Of a stretch of DNA of 52,609 nucleotides, positions 35,363-43,151 are shown piece by piece. Position 1 is the first letter of the stretch. Every line of letters starts with the position of its first letter. A program made the position numbers and the translations under genes. Source of the stretch: Bacteroidota bacterium (lineage in GTDB: Bacteria > Bacteroidota > Bacteroidia > Bacteroidales > UBA6013). Below the pieces are notes generated by a model. That model did not search any database. It saw only the letters and a list, made by a program, of their open reading frames with translations, and was not told the DNA's origin. The stretch lies in contig JAIFMG010000039.1 in the NCBI GenBank assembly GCA_020048645.1, positions 1 through 52,609 on the forward strand. Direction: 5' to 3'.

Positions 35363-35787
35363 GACACCCCCAGGCTGTCCAACTCCGGCACCGTGACCGT
35401 CGGCGGCATGATGCCCGCCTCCAGCTTGCCAGCCATGAGCTCGCCCACGCCCTGGGCCTGCTCGCGGCTGGCAAAGCCTTTTTGGCCCGCGATGGCCGGG
35501 ATATGGGGCTGGTTGACGACTTCCCGGCCCTGCCGCGTCACCGAGTAGCCCCAACTGCCATCCGCGTTCATGAACAGCTCCACGCCGTAGCCTTCCGCCG
35601 GGGAGGCCGCCGCAGCGGGAAGGCTGTCGCCCCGCAGGCTGTCGGCCACTGGCGGCTCCTCCGCCGGCCTGGGGCCCGAGCAGCCCGCCGCCAGCGCGGC
35701 GGCCAGCAGCAAGGCCTTAGGCAGTCTTGCGAAATGCCTTCCGGCAAGCGGGATGCCCGCGAAATTCGTCCTTGTCTTTCGTTTCAT
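35356..35787 (-). CDS. DUF4907-family lipoprotein
   Basis: This 143-residue protein has a lipoprotein signal ending LAAGC (lipobox before SGPRP). The mature C-terminal part matches DUF4907: MNADGSWGYSVTRQGREVV, then QPHIPAIAGQKGFAS and a closing TVTVPELDSLGV. Function is unknown. The Ala/Pro/Ser linker (about 37-65) is a spacer from the membrane. It is convergent with the small basic protein gene and divergent from the MBOAT gene. Confidence 0.8.
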   Translation of the reverse strand: MKRKTRTNFAGIPLAGRHFARLPKALLLAAALAAGCSGPRPAEEPPVADSLRGDSLPAAAASPAEGYGVELFMNADGSWGYSVTRQGREVVNQPHIPAIAGQKGFASREQAQGVGELMAGKLEAGIMPPTVTVPELDSLGVSY

Positions 35788-36042
35788 GGGTAGGTTTTTT
35801 GGGGTTGAGATTTCTTTTTTCCGAAGGATCATTCGGATGGTCTAGTCGCGTAAAAATAGCCCATCAGGGCGTTGGGTCAGAGTTTTAGCCAGCAATTGAC
35901 TGATTGTCAGCCTGAATCATTTTGAAATGCCCCCTTGGGTCGCGTCCCCGAGGGGAAACGCTTCCATGCGACGTGGCGCCAGGGCGAAAAGTTCCCAGCC
36001 TTTTGCCGGGCCATCGTCCGCCGCGAAACGGGCCGCGTTTTT

Positions 36043-36074
36043 TTGCTGGGGCTATGCGCTTTTTTTTACTTTTG
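36043..36074 (+). promoter_or_regulatory. Candidate promoter of the MBOAT gene
   Basis: TTG at 36043-36045, a 21-nt spacer and TACTTTTG at 36067-36074 fit the Bacteroidota pattern. Transcription would start near 36081, about 45 nt before the ATG at 36126. The rest of the divergent gap 35788-36042 shows no gene. Confidence 0.5.
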
Positions 36075-36125
36075 CCGCTCGATTCGGGCGCCTGGGCAAA
36101 CCAACGCGCGCGCGGTCTCAAAACC

Positions 36126-37643
36126 ATGCTGGAACTACTCAAGGACATCTTCCTCTTTTCGGAATCCAAGCCGCTGATTTTCACCCAGATGTATTTCTGG
36201 GTGTTCCTCGCCGTGGTCATGGGCCTCTACACTTTCCTGCACAAGGACAAGAAGGTCCGGCACGCCTACCTGCTGCTGGTCAGCCTCTTCTTCTACTACA
36301 AGACCAGCGGGCTCTACGTCTCGCTGCTCATCTTCTCCACCCTGGTGGACTTCTTCCTGGCCAAGGCCATCCACCGGACGCCCTCGCCGGGGCGCAAGAA
36401 GCTGCTGCTGGCCGCCAGCGTTGTGGTCAACCTCTTCGTGCTCTCCTACTTTAAGTACGCCGGCTTCTTCATCGACAGCGTCAACGGCCTGCTGGGCACC
36501 GACTGGGTGGTCCACAACCACTTGGCCGAACTGGGCAACCTGTTCGCGGGCGGAGCCTTCGACGTGGACAAGATCATCCTGCCCGTGGGCGTCTCCTTCT
36601 TCACGTTCCAGACCATCAGCTACACCGTGGACGTTTACCGGGGCAAGCTCAAGCCCGAGCAAAGCATGCTCGACTTCGGCTTCTACGTGTCGTTCTTCCC
36701 GCAACTGGTGGCCGGGCCCATCGTCAAGGCCGGCGAGTTCCTTCCGCAGTTGCAGAAGGAGTACAGCCTTTCGCGGGCCGAGTTCGGCATGGCCCTGTTC
36801 ATGATCCTCAAGGGCCTGTTCAAGAAGATGTTCATCTCCGACTACATCGCCGTCAACTTCATCGACCGCGTCTTCTCGAACCCCACGGGCTACTCGGGCT
36901 TCGAGAACCTGATGGCCCTCTACTCGTACTCGCTCCAGGTTTACCTCGACTTCTCGGGCTATACCGACATCGCCATCGGCGTGGCGCTGCTGTTCGGGTT
37001 CCACCTCTCGCGCAACTTCAACTCGCCCTACAAGGCCGAGCACGTGGGCGACTTCTGGCGGCGCTGGCACATCTCCCTTTCCACCTGGCTGCGCGACTAC
37101 CTCTACATCCCCCTGGGCGGCAGCCAGAAGGGCAAGTTCCGCACCAACGTCAACCTCATGATAACCATGCTGCTTGGCGGCCTCTGGCACGGGGCGAGCT
37201 GGCAGTTCGTCATCTGGGGCGCCCTCAACGGCGTCGGGCTCGTCATCTACAAGCACTGGCAGAAGATCTCCCCCTTCCGCGACATCGACCACTGGCTGGC
37301 CAAGGTCTATGGCATCTTCCTGACCTTCCACTTCATCACCTTCACCCGCATCTGGTTCCGCGCCGAGAGCATGGACGACGCCAACGCCCTCATGTACCAG
37401 ATAGCCAACGCCTTCGGATTCGACAAGCTGGGCATGATGCTCGACTCGTACAAGAACATCTTCGCCATGGTGGCCCTGGGCTTCGTCACGCACTGGCTCT
37501 CCGACACCTTCAAAGACCGCTGGCGCGACCGCTTCATCGCCTGGCCCCACTGGGTCAAGGGCGTCGTGGTCGTGGCCGTGGTCATGGCCATCTACCAGGT
37601 CCGCACCGCCGAGCTCCAGCCCTTCATCTACTTCCAGTTCTGA
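36126..37643 (+). CDS. MBOAT-family membrane O-acyltransferase (AlgI-like)
   Basis: This 505-residue protein has about ten TM segments and MBOAT motifs: FWRRWHISLSTWLRDYLYIP (His about 315) and LLGGLWHGASWQF (invariant His about 355). The middle contains LPVGVSFFTFQTISYTVD and FPQLVAGPI, common to AlgI/PatA-type proteins. These transfer acyl groups across the membrane to polysaccharide or peptidoglycan with the help of SGNH partners. Two SGNH genes lie at 5903-8745, far away. A longer in-frame start near 35922 lacks the hydrophobic beginning and lies before the promoter-like sequence, so I take 36126. Confidence 0.93.
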   Translation: MLELLKDIFLFSESKPLIFTQMYFWVFLAVVMGLYTFLHKDKKVRHAYLLLVSLFFYYKTSGLYVSLLIFSTLVDFFLAKAIHRTPSPGRKKLLLAASVVVNLFVLSYFKYAGFFIDSVNGLLGTDWVVHNHLAELGNLFAGGAFDVDKIILPVGVSFFTFQTISYTVDVYRGKLKPEQSMLDFGFYVSFFPQLVAGPIVKAGEFLPQLQKEYSLSRAEFGMALFMILKGLFKKMFISDYIAVNFIDRVFSNPTGYSGFENLMALYSYSLQVYLDFSGYTDIAIGVALLFGFHLSRNFNSPYKAEHVGDFWRRWHISLSTWLRDYLYIPLGGSQKGKFRTNVNLMITMLLGGLWHGASWQFVIWGALNGVGLVIYKHWQKISPFRDIDHWLAKVYGIFLTFHFITFTRIWFRAESMDDANALMYQIANAFGFDKLGMMLDSYKNIFAMVALGFVTHWLSDTFKDRWRDRFIAWPHWVKGVVVVAVVMAIYQVRTAELQPFIYFQF

Positions 37644-37673
37644 GCCTGCCGACCAGCCAAACCCTTCCGCCCC

Positions 37674-38441
37674 ATGACGACCACCCGCTACCGCCACGCC
37701 CTGCTCCGCAGGCCCGGCGCCAACTTCGCCGACGGCATCACCACCGCCGGCCTCGGGCGCCCCGACTTCGCCCTGGCCCTGCGCCAACACCAGGCCTACG
37801 AGCAGGCCCTGCGCCAACTGGGCCTCGAGGTCCGCGTGCTCGAGGCCGACCCGCGCTTCCCCGACGGATGCTTCGTCGAGGACACCGCCATCGTTACCGA
37901 ACGCGTGGCCGTGCTGGCCCGCCCCGGAGACCCCAGCCGCCTGGGCGAGCAGGAGGCCATCCTGCCGCACCTCCTGGACGCCTCGCTCCCCATCGAGCGC
38001 GTCCAAGCCCCCGCGAGGCTCGACGGCGGCGACGTCATGCGCGTGGGCGACCACTTCCACATCGGCCTCTCGGGGCGCACCGACGCCGAGGGAGCCCGGC
38101 AGCTCGCCGAGATCCTCGCCCGCCACGGCTACACCAGCTCCACGGTCGAAGTCCGCGGCGTGCTCCACCTCAAGACGGGCGTAACCCACCTCGGCGGGCG
38201 CGACTTCATCGGCCTCGACTCCTTCGCCCCGCAACTGGCCCACGAGCGCTTCGTCCGCCTGGCCCCCGGCGAGGAGTACGCCGCCAACACCCTGGAAGTC
38301 AACGGCACATGCCTCATCCCCAAGGGATTCCCCCAAGCCCGGCAGGCCCTCGAAGCCCTGGGCCTGGACCTCCTGGAAATCGAAATGTCCGAGTTCCGCA
38401 AGATGGACGGCGGGCTGACCTGCCTCTCGCTGCTGTTCTGA
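37674..38441 (+). CDS. Dimethylarginine dimethylaminohydrolase (DDAH)-like enzyme
   Basis: This 255-residue protein is of the guanidino-modifying superfamily. Motifs: GCFVEDTAIV (substrate-binding Glu/Asp, about 65-74), LDGGDVMR (about 117-123), His165 in VLHLKTGVTHLGG and nucleophile Cys250 in GGLTCLSLLF. DDAH hydrolyses methylated arginine to citrulline and dimethylamine; bacterial members can act on arginine relatives. It follows the MBOAT gene by 30 nt and may be co-transcribed, though the functions look unrelated. Confidence 0.9.
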   Translation: MTTTRYRHALLRRPGANFADGITTAGLGRPDFALALRQHQAYEQALRQLGLEVRVLEADPRFPDGCFVEDTAIVTERVAVLARPGDPSRLGEQEAILPHLLDASLPIERVQAPARLDGGDVMRVGDHFHIGLSGRTDAEGARQLAEILARHGYTSSTVEVRGVLHLKTGVTHLGGRDFIGLDSFAPQLAHERFVRLAPGEEYAANTLEVNGTCLIPKGFPQARQALEALGLDLLEIEMSEFRKMDGGLTCLSLLF

Positions 38442-38537
38442 AGCGAAAACGCCCGTCGCGCGTTCCGAAAAATCGCGTAAATTGGACCCAGGCGCGAAAC
38501 ACGCGCCCCCAAGCATCCCCCACAAGCAACAACGCGA

Positions 38538-39077
38538 ATGCAAGCCAAAGTCATCACCCCACCCGACACCATCGGCCAGCTCGACGCCCCCGTGGTCTTC
38601 CTGGCAGGGCCCATCCTGGGCGCCCCCAACTGGCACGAGGAGGCCATCCGGCTGCTGGGCCAGTGCGACCAGAAAATCTACGTGGCATCGCCCAAGAGCG
38701 CCCTCAACGGAAAGGCCGCGACCGAGGTCTTCCTCTTCAACGACCAGGTGGACTGGGAAACCTACCACCTGCGCCTGGCCGGAACCAACGGCATCATCCT
38801 GTTCTGGCTGCCCGCCGAGCAGTCGCCCCAGCCCGGCAGGGCCTACGCCCAGACCTCCCGCTTCGAGCTGGCCGAGTGGAAGATGCGGCACGAGCGCGAC
38901 GGCGCCCGCGTGGTCGTCGGCCTCGAGGACGACTTCTTCGGGGGGCGCTACATCCGCCTGCGCCTGGCCGCCGACGCGCCCCTCATCCCCCAGTGCGACA
39001 GCCTGGAGCAGACCTGCCAGAAGGTGCTCGACATCGTCCGCGAGCAGTTCCCGCCGCGGCCCGCCGCCCGCAAGTGA
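38538..39077 (+). CDS. Nucleoside 2-deoxyribosyltransferase-like protein
   Basis: This 179-residue protein shows APVVFLAGPILGAPNWHEEA at its N-terminus and a later TSRFELAEW with the conserved Glu, plus NGIILFWLPAE. These fit the Nuc_deoxyrib_tr_2 family. Members exchange bases on deoxyribonucleosides or hydrolyse nucleoside derivatives; substrate is not evident. It lies 96 nt downstream of the DDAH gene on the same strand. Confidence 0.85.
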   Translation: MQAKVITPPDTIGQLDAPVVFLAGPILGAPNWHEEAIRLLGQCDQKIYVASPKSALNGKAATEVFLFNDQVDWETYHLRLAGTNGIILFWLPAEQSPQPGRAYAQTSRFELAEWKMRHERDGARVVVGLEDDFFGGRYIRLRLAADAPLIPQCDSLEQTCQKVLDIVREQFPPRPAARK

Positions 39078-39115
39078 GGGCCCAGTCCCAGGCCTCCTCG
39101 TCGTGCTCCACCCGC

Positions 39116-39349
39116 CAGCCCGCACAAAAGCCCCAAAAATCCGCCCAGGCGCTTGCTTTTCGAAAGCATCGTTTGTAAATTGGCCATCGTCAATCGATCA
39201 GTGCCAAAAGCCTCTCGAACTCCGAGCACTGGCCCATTCGAATGCTCGACGGGCTGGTGCGGCTTCTGGAAGTGTGCGTTTCATGATTGCTTGCGCAATC
39301 GTGCTTTTGGGTAGGAATTGAAGAGGGTTGAAGCCATGACGTTATAGCC
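39116..39349 (+). repeat. Cassette leader repeat, copy A
   Basis: This segment starts CAGCCCGCACAAAAGCC and is similar over its whole length, with indels, to 41255-41530. Shared blocks include TGCGGCTTCTGG and GTGCTTTTGGGTAGGAATTG, with a GATTGC/GCAATC hairpin (39285-39300) between them. It fills most of the gap 39078-39422 before the AT-rich DUF4365 cassette. Its 3' end GCCATGACGTT (39333-39343) is inverted against AACGTCATAGC at 41033-41043. Confidence 0.7.
39153..39183 (+). promoter_or_regulatory. Promoter-like element in leader copy A
   Basis: TTG (39153-39155), 20-nt spacer and TAAATTGG (39176-39183), one base off TAnnTTTG. The spacing is the same in copy B. It lies about 240 nt upstream of the DUF4365 gene. 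Confidence 0.4.
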
Positions 39350-39422
39350 TATGGAAATTAGAAATTGACAGATTAGCTAATTTCAAAACTTCCAGTAAAT
39401 TTGCGCAATTATTTTAACAATT

Positions 39423-39938
39423 ATGATGACAGAAGAACATATAAAAGAGGCTTTATCATTAAGGTACATAGAATTGGTTGCCGCCTTTAATGGTTACAAA
39501 ACAAGTTCTTCGTATCCTGATTATGGAACTGATTTAGAAATCAAAGAGATTGATTTTCGTATTGAAAACCAGCATAAAAGATATTTTGAAACTGGTAGAG
39601 AATTAAAATTCCAATTAAAAGCAACAACGGAAAATTCAATAGTTATTGAAGAAGAAGCTCTTAAATACGATTTAAATTCATCAACGTATAATGATTTGCT
39701 TTCAAGGAAAAAAACTAAATGTCCCCTGATTTTAATTTTATTTGTTCTTCCATCAGACAAATCAAATTGGTTGAACATTTCTGATAACGAATTAATTACA
39801 AGGAAATGTGCATACTGGTATTTTCCAGATAAAGCAGAATTATTAACACCCAATTTTGCCACAAAGAGGATTTCAATCAGTAAAAACAATTTTATTTCTA
39901 ATGATACACTAAATCAATTATTTGATAATTACTCATAA
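39423..39938 (+). CDS. DUF4365-domain protein (PD-(D/E)XK-like nuclease fold)
   Basis: This 171-residue protein fits DUF4365. The core has Glu17 in YIELVAAFNG, Asp37 in YPDYGTDLEI and Gln64-x-Lys66 in GRELKFQLKAT, the D...(E/Q)xK arrangement of a restriction-like nuclease. The later NLNSSTYNDLLSRKK-like region and the strand PLILILFVLP are also family-like. AT-rich codons differ strongly from the surroundings, indicating transfer. It is coupled to the next gene by TAATG (1-nt overlap). Such nuclease-like proteins with a coupled partner in islands are often anti-phage or addiction systems, but nothing in the sequence proves that here. Confidence 0.85.
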   Translation: MMTEEHIKEALSLRYIELVAAFNGYKTSSSYPDYGTDLEIKEIDFRIENQHKRYFETGRELKFQLKATTENSIVIEEEALKYDLNSSTYNDLLSRKKTKCPLILILFVLPSDKSNWLNISDNELITRKCAYWYFPDKAELLTPNFATKRISISKNNFISNDTLNQLFDNYS

Positions 39939-41032
39939 TGAAGAACCAATTAATATATAAAAATATTACAGACCTGTTAATAAGCAGAGATTGGAAAAAA
40001 CAGGAAGTTAGAACAAAATATGATTTATTTGTTCCGCCTTCAAAACTGGGTTTTTCTGATACCTATAAATTATACATTTACAATAAATATGAAAATTCAG
40101 ATTACGAGAGAGAAATTTTAAAAAATTTAAATATTGTTTCACAAATTTACAGTGAAGATATAGACGAATTGGCTTCAATAATCATCGAGGACAGGCAAAT
40201 ATTATCATTCCATATAGAGAACGAAAATATAAAAAATGGACACCCAAGTATTCCATTTTTTAATACACTGATTAACAAATCAAAAGAATTATTACAGGAA
40301 GTAGCAAATTTTTCGGTCATTAAACAACCTCATTTTTTTGACAGCAAAGATGAAGCAGAAAGATACTTGAATTATTGTAACTTTTTCAAAAATGATGCTG
40401 GTAGTTTAATTACAAAAATACAATTGCCAAATAATGAAGAGATAAAAGAAAAAACTCTTTTTGAAAATTCAATAATTGGCAGAGAAATAAATCTGAACTT
40501 GATCAACATTACCGAATTCATCAATACAGAAATAATTGGTTCTGATAATTTTGAGCCCACCAATGTTTTTTTAATTCAAAATAGGGATTTAGTAAGTGTA
40601 AATGTATCAAATAAATTAAAAGATTTATACACTGGCATTGAATATGCGGATATTGAAATTTCTCTAAAAGGAACTCAAATAAACCAAATAACTACTGCCA
40701 AAGAATTGAATAGAGAAAAGGTGAATAATTTGAGCACATTTTCAAAAACAATTCGTGAAAAAATGAAAGAAATATCCGAAAACGATGTTTATGGCAAGAT
40801 TGTTCAATTGAAATCAAAAGACGTTGATAGCGACCAAAATATGATACTAATTGAAGGCGAAATCAAAAAGGTTAGATCAAAAATTTCAGTAAAATTAAAT
40901 TCAGATCAAATTAAATTGGCTGCCGACGCTTTTAAAAATAATAGAACAGTTTTGATCAATGCTATTTTAGAAAAAGACAAAACGCAATACAAAGTAGTAG
41001 AATTAAAAGACTTTAAAACATTAACAAAATAA
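39938..41032 (+). CDS. Partner protein of the DUF4365 gene, family not recognised
   Basis: This 364-residue protein has no signal or TM segment. The N-terminal 120 residues include VPPSKLGFSDTYKLYIYNKY and SEDIDELASIIIEDRQILSF; the middle has an Asn/Glu-rich helical stretch with SLITKIQLPN; the C-terminus (about 270-360) may be an OB or beta-rich domain (YGKIVQLKSKDVDSDQNM). It is AT-rich and starts at the ATG of TAATG, so its translation depends on the DUF4365 gene. It could be an effector, immunity protein or nucleic-acid sensor; I cannot tell. It ends right at the inverted-repeat boundary AACGTCATAGC. Confidence 0.8.
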   Translation: MKNQLIYKNITDLLISRDWKKQEVRTKYDLFVPPSKLGFSDTYKLYIYNKYENSDYEREILKNLNIVSQIYSEDIDELASIIIEDRQILSFHIENENIKNGHPSIPFFNTLINKSKELLQEVANFSVIKQPHFFDSKDEAERYLNYCNFFKNDAGSLITKIQLPNNEEIKEKTLFENSIIGREINLNLINITEFINTEIIGSDNFEPTNVFLIQNRDLVSVNVSNKLKDLYTGIEYADIEISLKGTQINQITTAKELNREKVNNLSTFSKTIREKMKEISENDVYGKIVQLKSKDVDSDQNMILIEGEIKKVRSKISVKLNSDQIKLAADAFKNNRTVLINAILEKDKTQYKVVELKDFKTLTK

Positions 41033-41291
41033 AACGTCATAGCATATGTTAATCTGACCATGTTGACTTTCTGTCTATTACACGAACTTTGTACTTTCAA
41101 ATAGGTTGTTTGGAAAGACTGGCCACCGCCTACAAATTCCACCCCCACACGTTCCAGAGGCTCGAACGTTTTCCGCGAGCTTGAGGCTATCGGTGGCTTA
41201 GGTTTTTCTAATGAAAACCAATGGCTTGGGCCTTGGCAAAGCAGCACCAGGCCGCAGCCCGCACAAAAGCCAGAAAAAACCGCCAAGGCGC

Positions 41292-41322
41292 TTGTTTTTT
41301 CAAAGTACAGTTTGTACCTTTG
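41292..41322 (+). promoter_or_regulatory. Promoter-like element in leader copy B
   Basis: TTG (41292-41294), 20-nt spacer, TACCTTTG (41315-41322), an exact fit to the -7 consensus. Transcription would start near 41329, 15 nt before the short open frame at 41344. Confidence 0.5.
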
Positions 41323-41343
41323 GCCATAGTCAATCCCCACCCG

Positions 41344-41463
41344 ATGATCAAGCTACCCTCCAAAACCGTCGATGTCCAATCTCAAAGCAGGCAGCCATAC
41401 TTCCAAAACCTGTCGATTCGAAAGTTTGACGGATTGATGCGGCTTCTGGTGGTGTGCATTTAA
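41344..41463 (+). CDS. Short open frame (possible leader peptide)
   Basis: This 39-codon frame encodes a peptide with a basic middle and hydrophobic end (SIRKFDGLMRLLVVCI). In leader copy A the same frame reads PIRMLDGLVRLLEVCVS before a stop at the same point, so the reading frame is kept while the DNA has diverged. That favours translation, but copy A has no in-frame ATG at the equivalent place. It starts 22 nt after a promoter-like box. Confidence 0.3.
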   Translation: MIKLPSKTVDVQSQSRQPYFQNLSIRKFDGLMRLLVVCI

Positions 41464-41697
41464 TTCTTAATGCACAATTGTGCTTTTGGGTAGGAATTGA
41501 AGATGGTGGAAGCAATGACATTACAGGTTATTTTAAGTCGATAGTGCAGAAGATACAAAAGGGAAAAAAAGATATGACAATAAACGGCGAATGGTATTTT
41601 CCTGAATTGAATAGTTCCTATTTTGGAATATTTATCAAAGAAAATACAACCATAAAACTAATAACCGAAATTACGTTACGGACAAAACTTATATCAA

Positions 41698-41973
41698 ATG
41701 GAATTTGAATGGGACGAAAATAAAAATAAACTGAATCAAGATAAACACGGCATTGATTTTAACGATGCCAAAGAAGTTTTTAAAGATGAAAACCGTACAT
41801 TGTCGGAAGACAATAGATTTGATTATAGGGAAAAACGTTGGATAACAGTTGGTATAGTTGCAAATGTTTTCCTTACTGTTGTTTATACAATCAGAGATGC
41901 CATCAGATTAATTTCTGCAAGGCGTTCTAATCGTAAAGAAAGACAAGAATATAACAACAAAAAATCGAAATAA
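41698..41973 (+). CDS. brnT: BrnT-type toxin (ribonuclease)
   Basis: This 91-residue protein starts MEFEWDENKNKLNQDKHGIDF and contains DAKEVFKDENR and RRSNRKERQEY near its end, the DUF497/BrnT pattern of a RelE-fold ribonuclease toxin. BrnT cleaves RNA and is neutralised by BrnA. It is AT-rich like the DUF4365 cassette. Its antitoxin starts 1 nt after its stop. A longer frame upstream from 41454 overlaps the start but lacks family features. Confidence 0.85.
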   Translation: MEFEWDENKNKLNQDKHGIDFNDAKEVFKDENRTLSEDNRFDYREKRWITVGIVANVFLTVVYTIRDAIRLISARRSNRKERQEYNNKKSK

Positions 41974-41974
41974 A

Positions 41975-42358
41975 ATGGAAACAACAAAAATATATTGGAA
42001 AACCATTCTTGAAATGATAAAAAATGGTGAAACAGTAGAAAATATTGAAGTAGAATTCAATAGCGAAACATTGTTATGGAACGATGCCATGATATTAGGT
42101 AAACATGGAATACAAGTTCCGCAAGAATTTATTGATTACGATGACGATAATATTGATTACAGCGACAACCCGGAAATTACCGATGAAGATATTGCAGCAG
42201 GAAAAATAAAGTGGATACGGAAAGCTGAAATTCCTTTGCATAAAGAAGTTGAAGATTGGATTAAAAAGGAAAAAATTGATTTTAATGCCTTGGTTGCAGA
42301 ATTGGTTGAAAATTTTTACAAAACGCTTAAAAATATTCCCAAAAACGCTGCACTATAA
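41975..42358 (+). CDS. brnA: BrnA-like antitoxin
   Basis: This 127-residue protein has the acidic EITDEDIAAGKIKWIRKAEI and a C-terminal helical region KEVEDWIKKEKIDFNALVAELV that fits the ribbon-helix-helix DNA-binding and dimerising part of BrnA. It is longer than many BrnA proteins because of an N-terminal about 60 residues with LWNDAMILGKHGIQVPQ. The gene order toxin then antitoxin is the usual one for brnTA. BrnA also represses the operon. The stop TAA lies inside the boundary repeat CTATAACG. Confidence 0.75.
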   Translation: METTKIYWKTILEMIKNGETVENIEVEFNSETLLWNDAMILGKHGIQVPQEFIDYDDDNIDYSDNPEITDEDIAAGKIKWIRKAEIPLHKEVEDWIKKEKIDFNALVAELVENFYKTLKNIPKNAAL

Positions 42359-42411
42359 CGAGTGGCCGCGGCCGCTACGCACGGAGCAACATCCACCCAA
42401 AACCAACAACG

Positions 42412-43068
42412 ATGAGCCACAAGAAGAAGATCGCCGTGGTCCTGGCCGGATGCGGCGTCTATGACGGGGCCGAGATCCATGAGGCCACCCTGACCCTCTA
42501 CCATGCCCAACTGCTGGGGGCCGAGTACCAGTGCTTTGCGCCCGACGTGGAGCAGCACCACGTGGTCAACCACTTGGATGGCAGTGAGATGCCCGAGAAG
42601 CGAAACGTGCTGGTCGAGGCCGCCCGCATCGCCCGGGGCAAGATCCTGGAGCTGGGCCAGTACCGCGCGGCCGACTACGACGCGCTGGTCTTCCCCGGCG
42701 GCTTCGGCGTGGCCAAGAACCTTTCGAGCGTGGCCTTCGACGGGGCCCAGGCCACGGTGCTGCCCGCGGTGGAGCGGGCCATCCGCGAGACCGTCGAGGC
42801 GGGCAAGCCCATCGGGGCGCTGTGCATCTCGCCGGCCATCATGGCCAAGGTCCTGCCCGGGGCAAGGCTCACCATCGGCGACGACGCCAGCACCATCGAG
42901 GCCGTCACGGCCATGGGCGCCGAGCACGTCCGCACCACGCACGGCGAAATCGTCATCGACCCGCGCCTCAAGCTCGTCACCACGCCCTGCTACATGCTCG
43001 AGGCCGACATCGCGCAGATTGGCCTGGGCGCCCAGAACCTCCTGCGGGCCGTCCTCGAAATGGCCTGA
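42412..43068 (+). CDS. elbB: ElbB-type DJ-1/PfpI protein (isoprenoid biosynthesis glyoxalase)
   Basis: This 218-residue protein starts MSHKKKIAVVLAGCGVYDGA and has EIHEATLTLYHA, FPGGFGVAKNLS and GALCISPAIMAKV with the nucleophile Cys of the DJ-1/PfpI class-I amidotransferase-like fold. ElbB has been linked to glyoxalase activity and isoprenoid metabolism. It is the first GC-rich gene after the accessory island and marks the return to normal composition. Confidence 0.93.
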   Translation: MSHKKKIAVVLAGCGVYDGAEIHEATLTLYHAQLLGAEYQCFAPDVEQHHVVNHLDGSEMPEKRNVLVEAARIARGKILELGQYRAADYDALVFPGGFGVAKNLSSVAFDGAQATVLPAVERAIRETVEAGKPIGALCISPAIMAKVLPGARLTIGDDASTIEAVTAMGAEHVRTTHGEIVIDPRLKLVTTPCYMLEADIAQIGLGAQNLLRAVLEMA

Positions 43069-43151
43069 GCGCGGGGCTGGCTTCCCGCTTGGGGCTCCGG
43101 CTCCGGGGCGGCTTTTCCCTTTTTCTTAACTTTGGGGAAAAAGCCGCCCCG

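Larger units (their letters stand above)
41255..41530 (+). repeat. Cassette leader repeat, copy B
   Basis: Second copy of the 39116-39349 element, placed just before the BrnT/BrnA cassette. It carries a better promoter (41292-41322), a 39-codon open frame (41344-41463) and a perfect 8-bp hairpin TGTGCATT/AATGCACA (41453-41476) whose loop holds the frame's stop codon. The gap 41033-41697 consists of unexplained sequence up to 41254, this repeat, and an AT-rich run to BrnT. Confidence 0.7.
39340..42360. mobile_element. AT-rich accessory island with two gene cassettes
   Basis: Composition changes abruptly at both ends from GC-rich to strongly AT-rich, except for the GC-mixed leader B inside. 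The whole is bounded by CGTTATAG (39340-39347) and its exact inverse CTATAACG (42353-42360). The first cassette ends at AACGTCATAGC (41033-41043), inverse of GCCATGACGTT at 39333 with one mismatch. It contains a DUF4365 pair and a BrnT/BrnA pair. No integrase or transposase is present. An integron-like cassette array or another site-specific insertion is a hypothesis. Confidence 0.55.

Noticed and set aside
36135-39125. About 1000-codon minus-strand frame opposite MBOAT, DDAH and the deoxyribosyltransferase-like gene
   Set aside because: No recognisable motifs and Glu/Val/Gly bias typical of GC-rich antisense frames; the plus-strand genes have clear motifs.
39116-39349. Leader repeats interpreted as an insertion sequence
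   Set aside because: There is no transposase frame in or near either copy. The repeats are direct, not terminal inverted, so I describe them as leaders instead.
41454-41708. 84-codon plus-strand frame overlapping the BrnT start
   Set aside because: It begins inside the leader hairpin and has no family resemblance; BrnT at 41698 is well supported.
42361-42380. GC palindrome GGCCGCGGCC after the BrnA stop as a terminator or attachment core
   Set aside because: There is no T run and the sequence lies in the GC-rich flank; it may be chance. I kept only the CTATAACG boundary pair.
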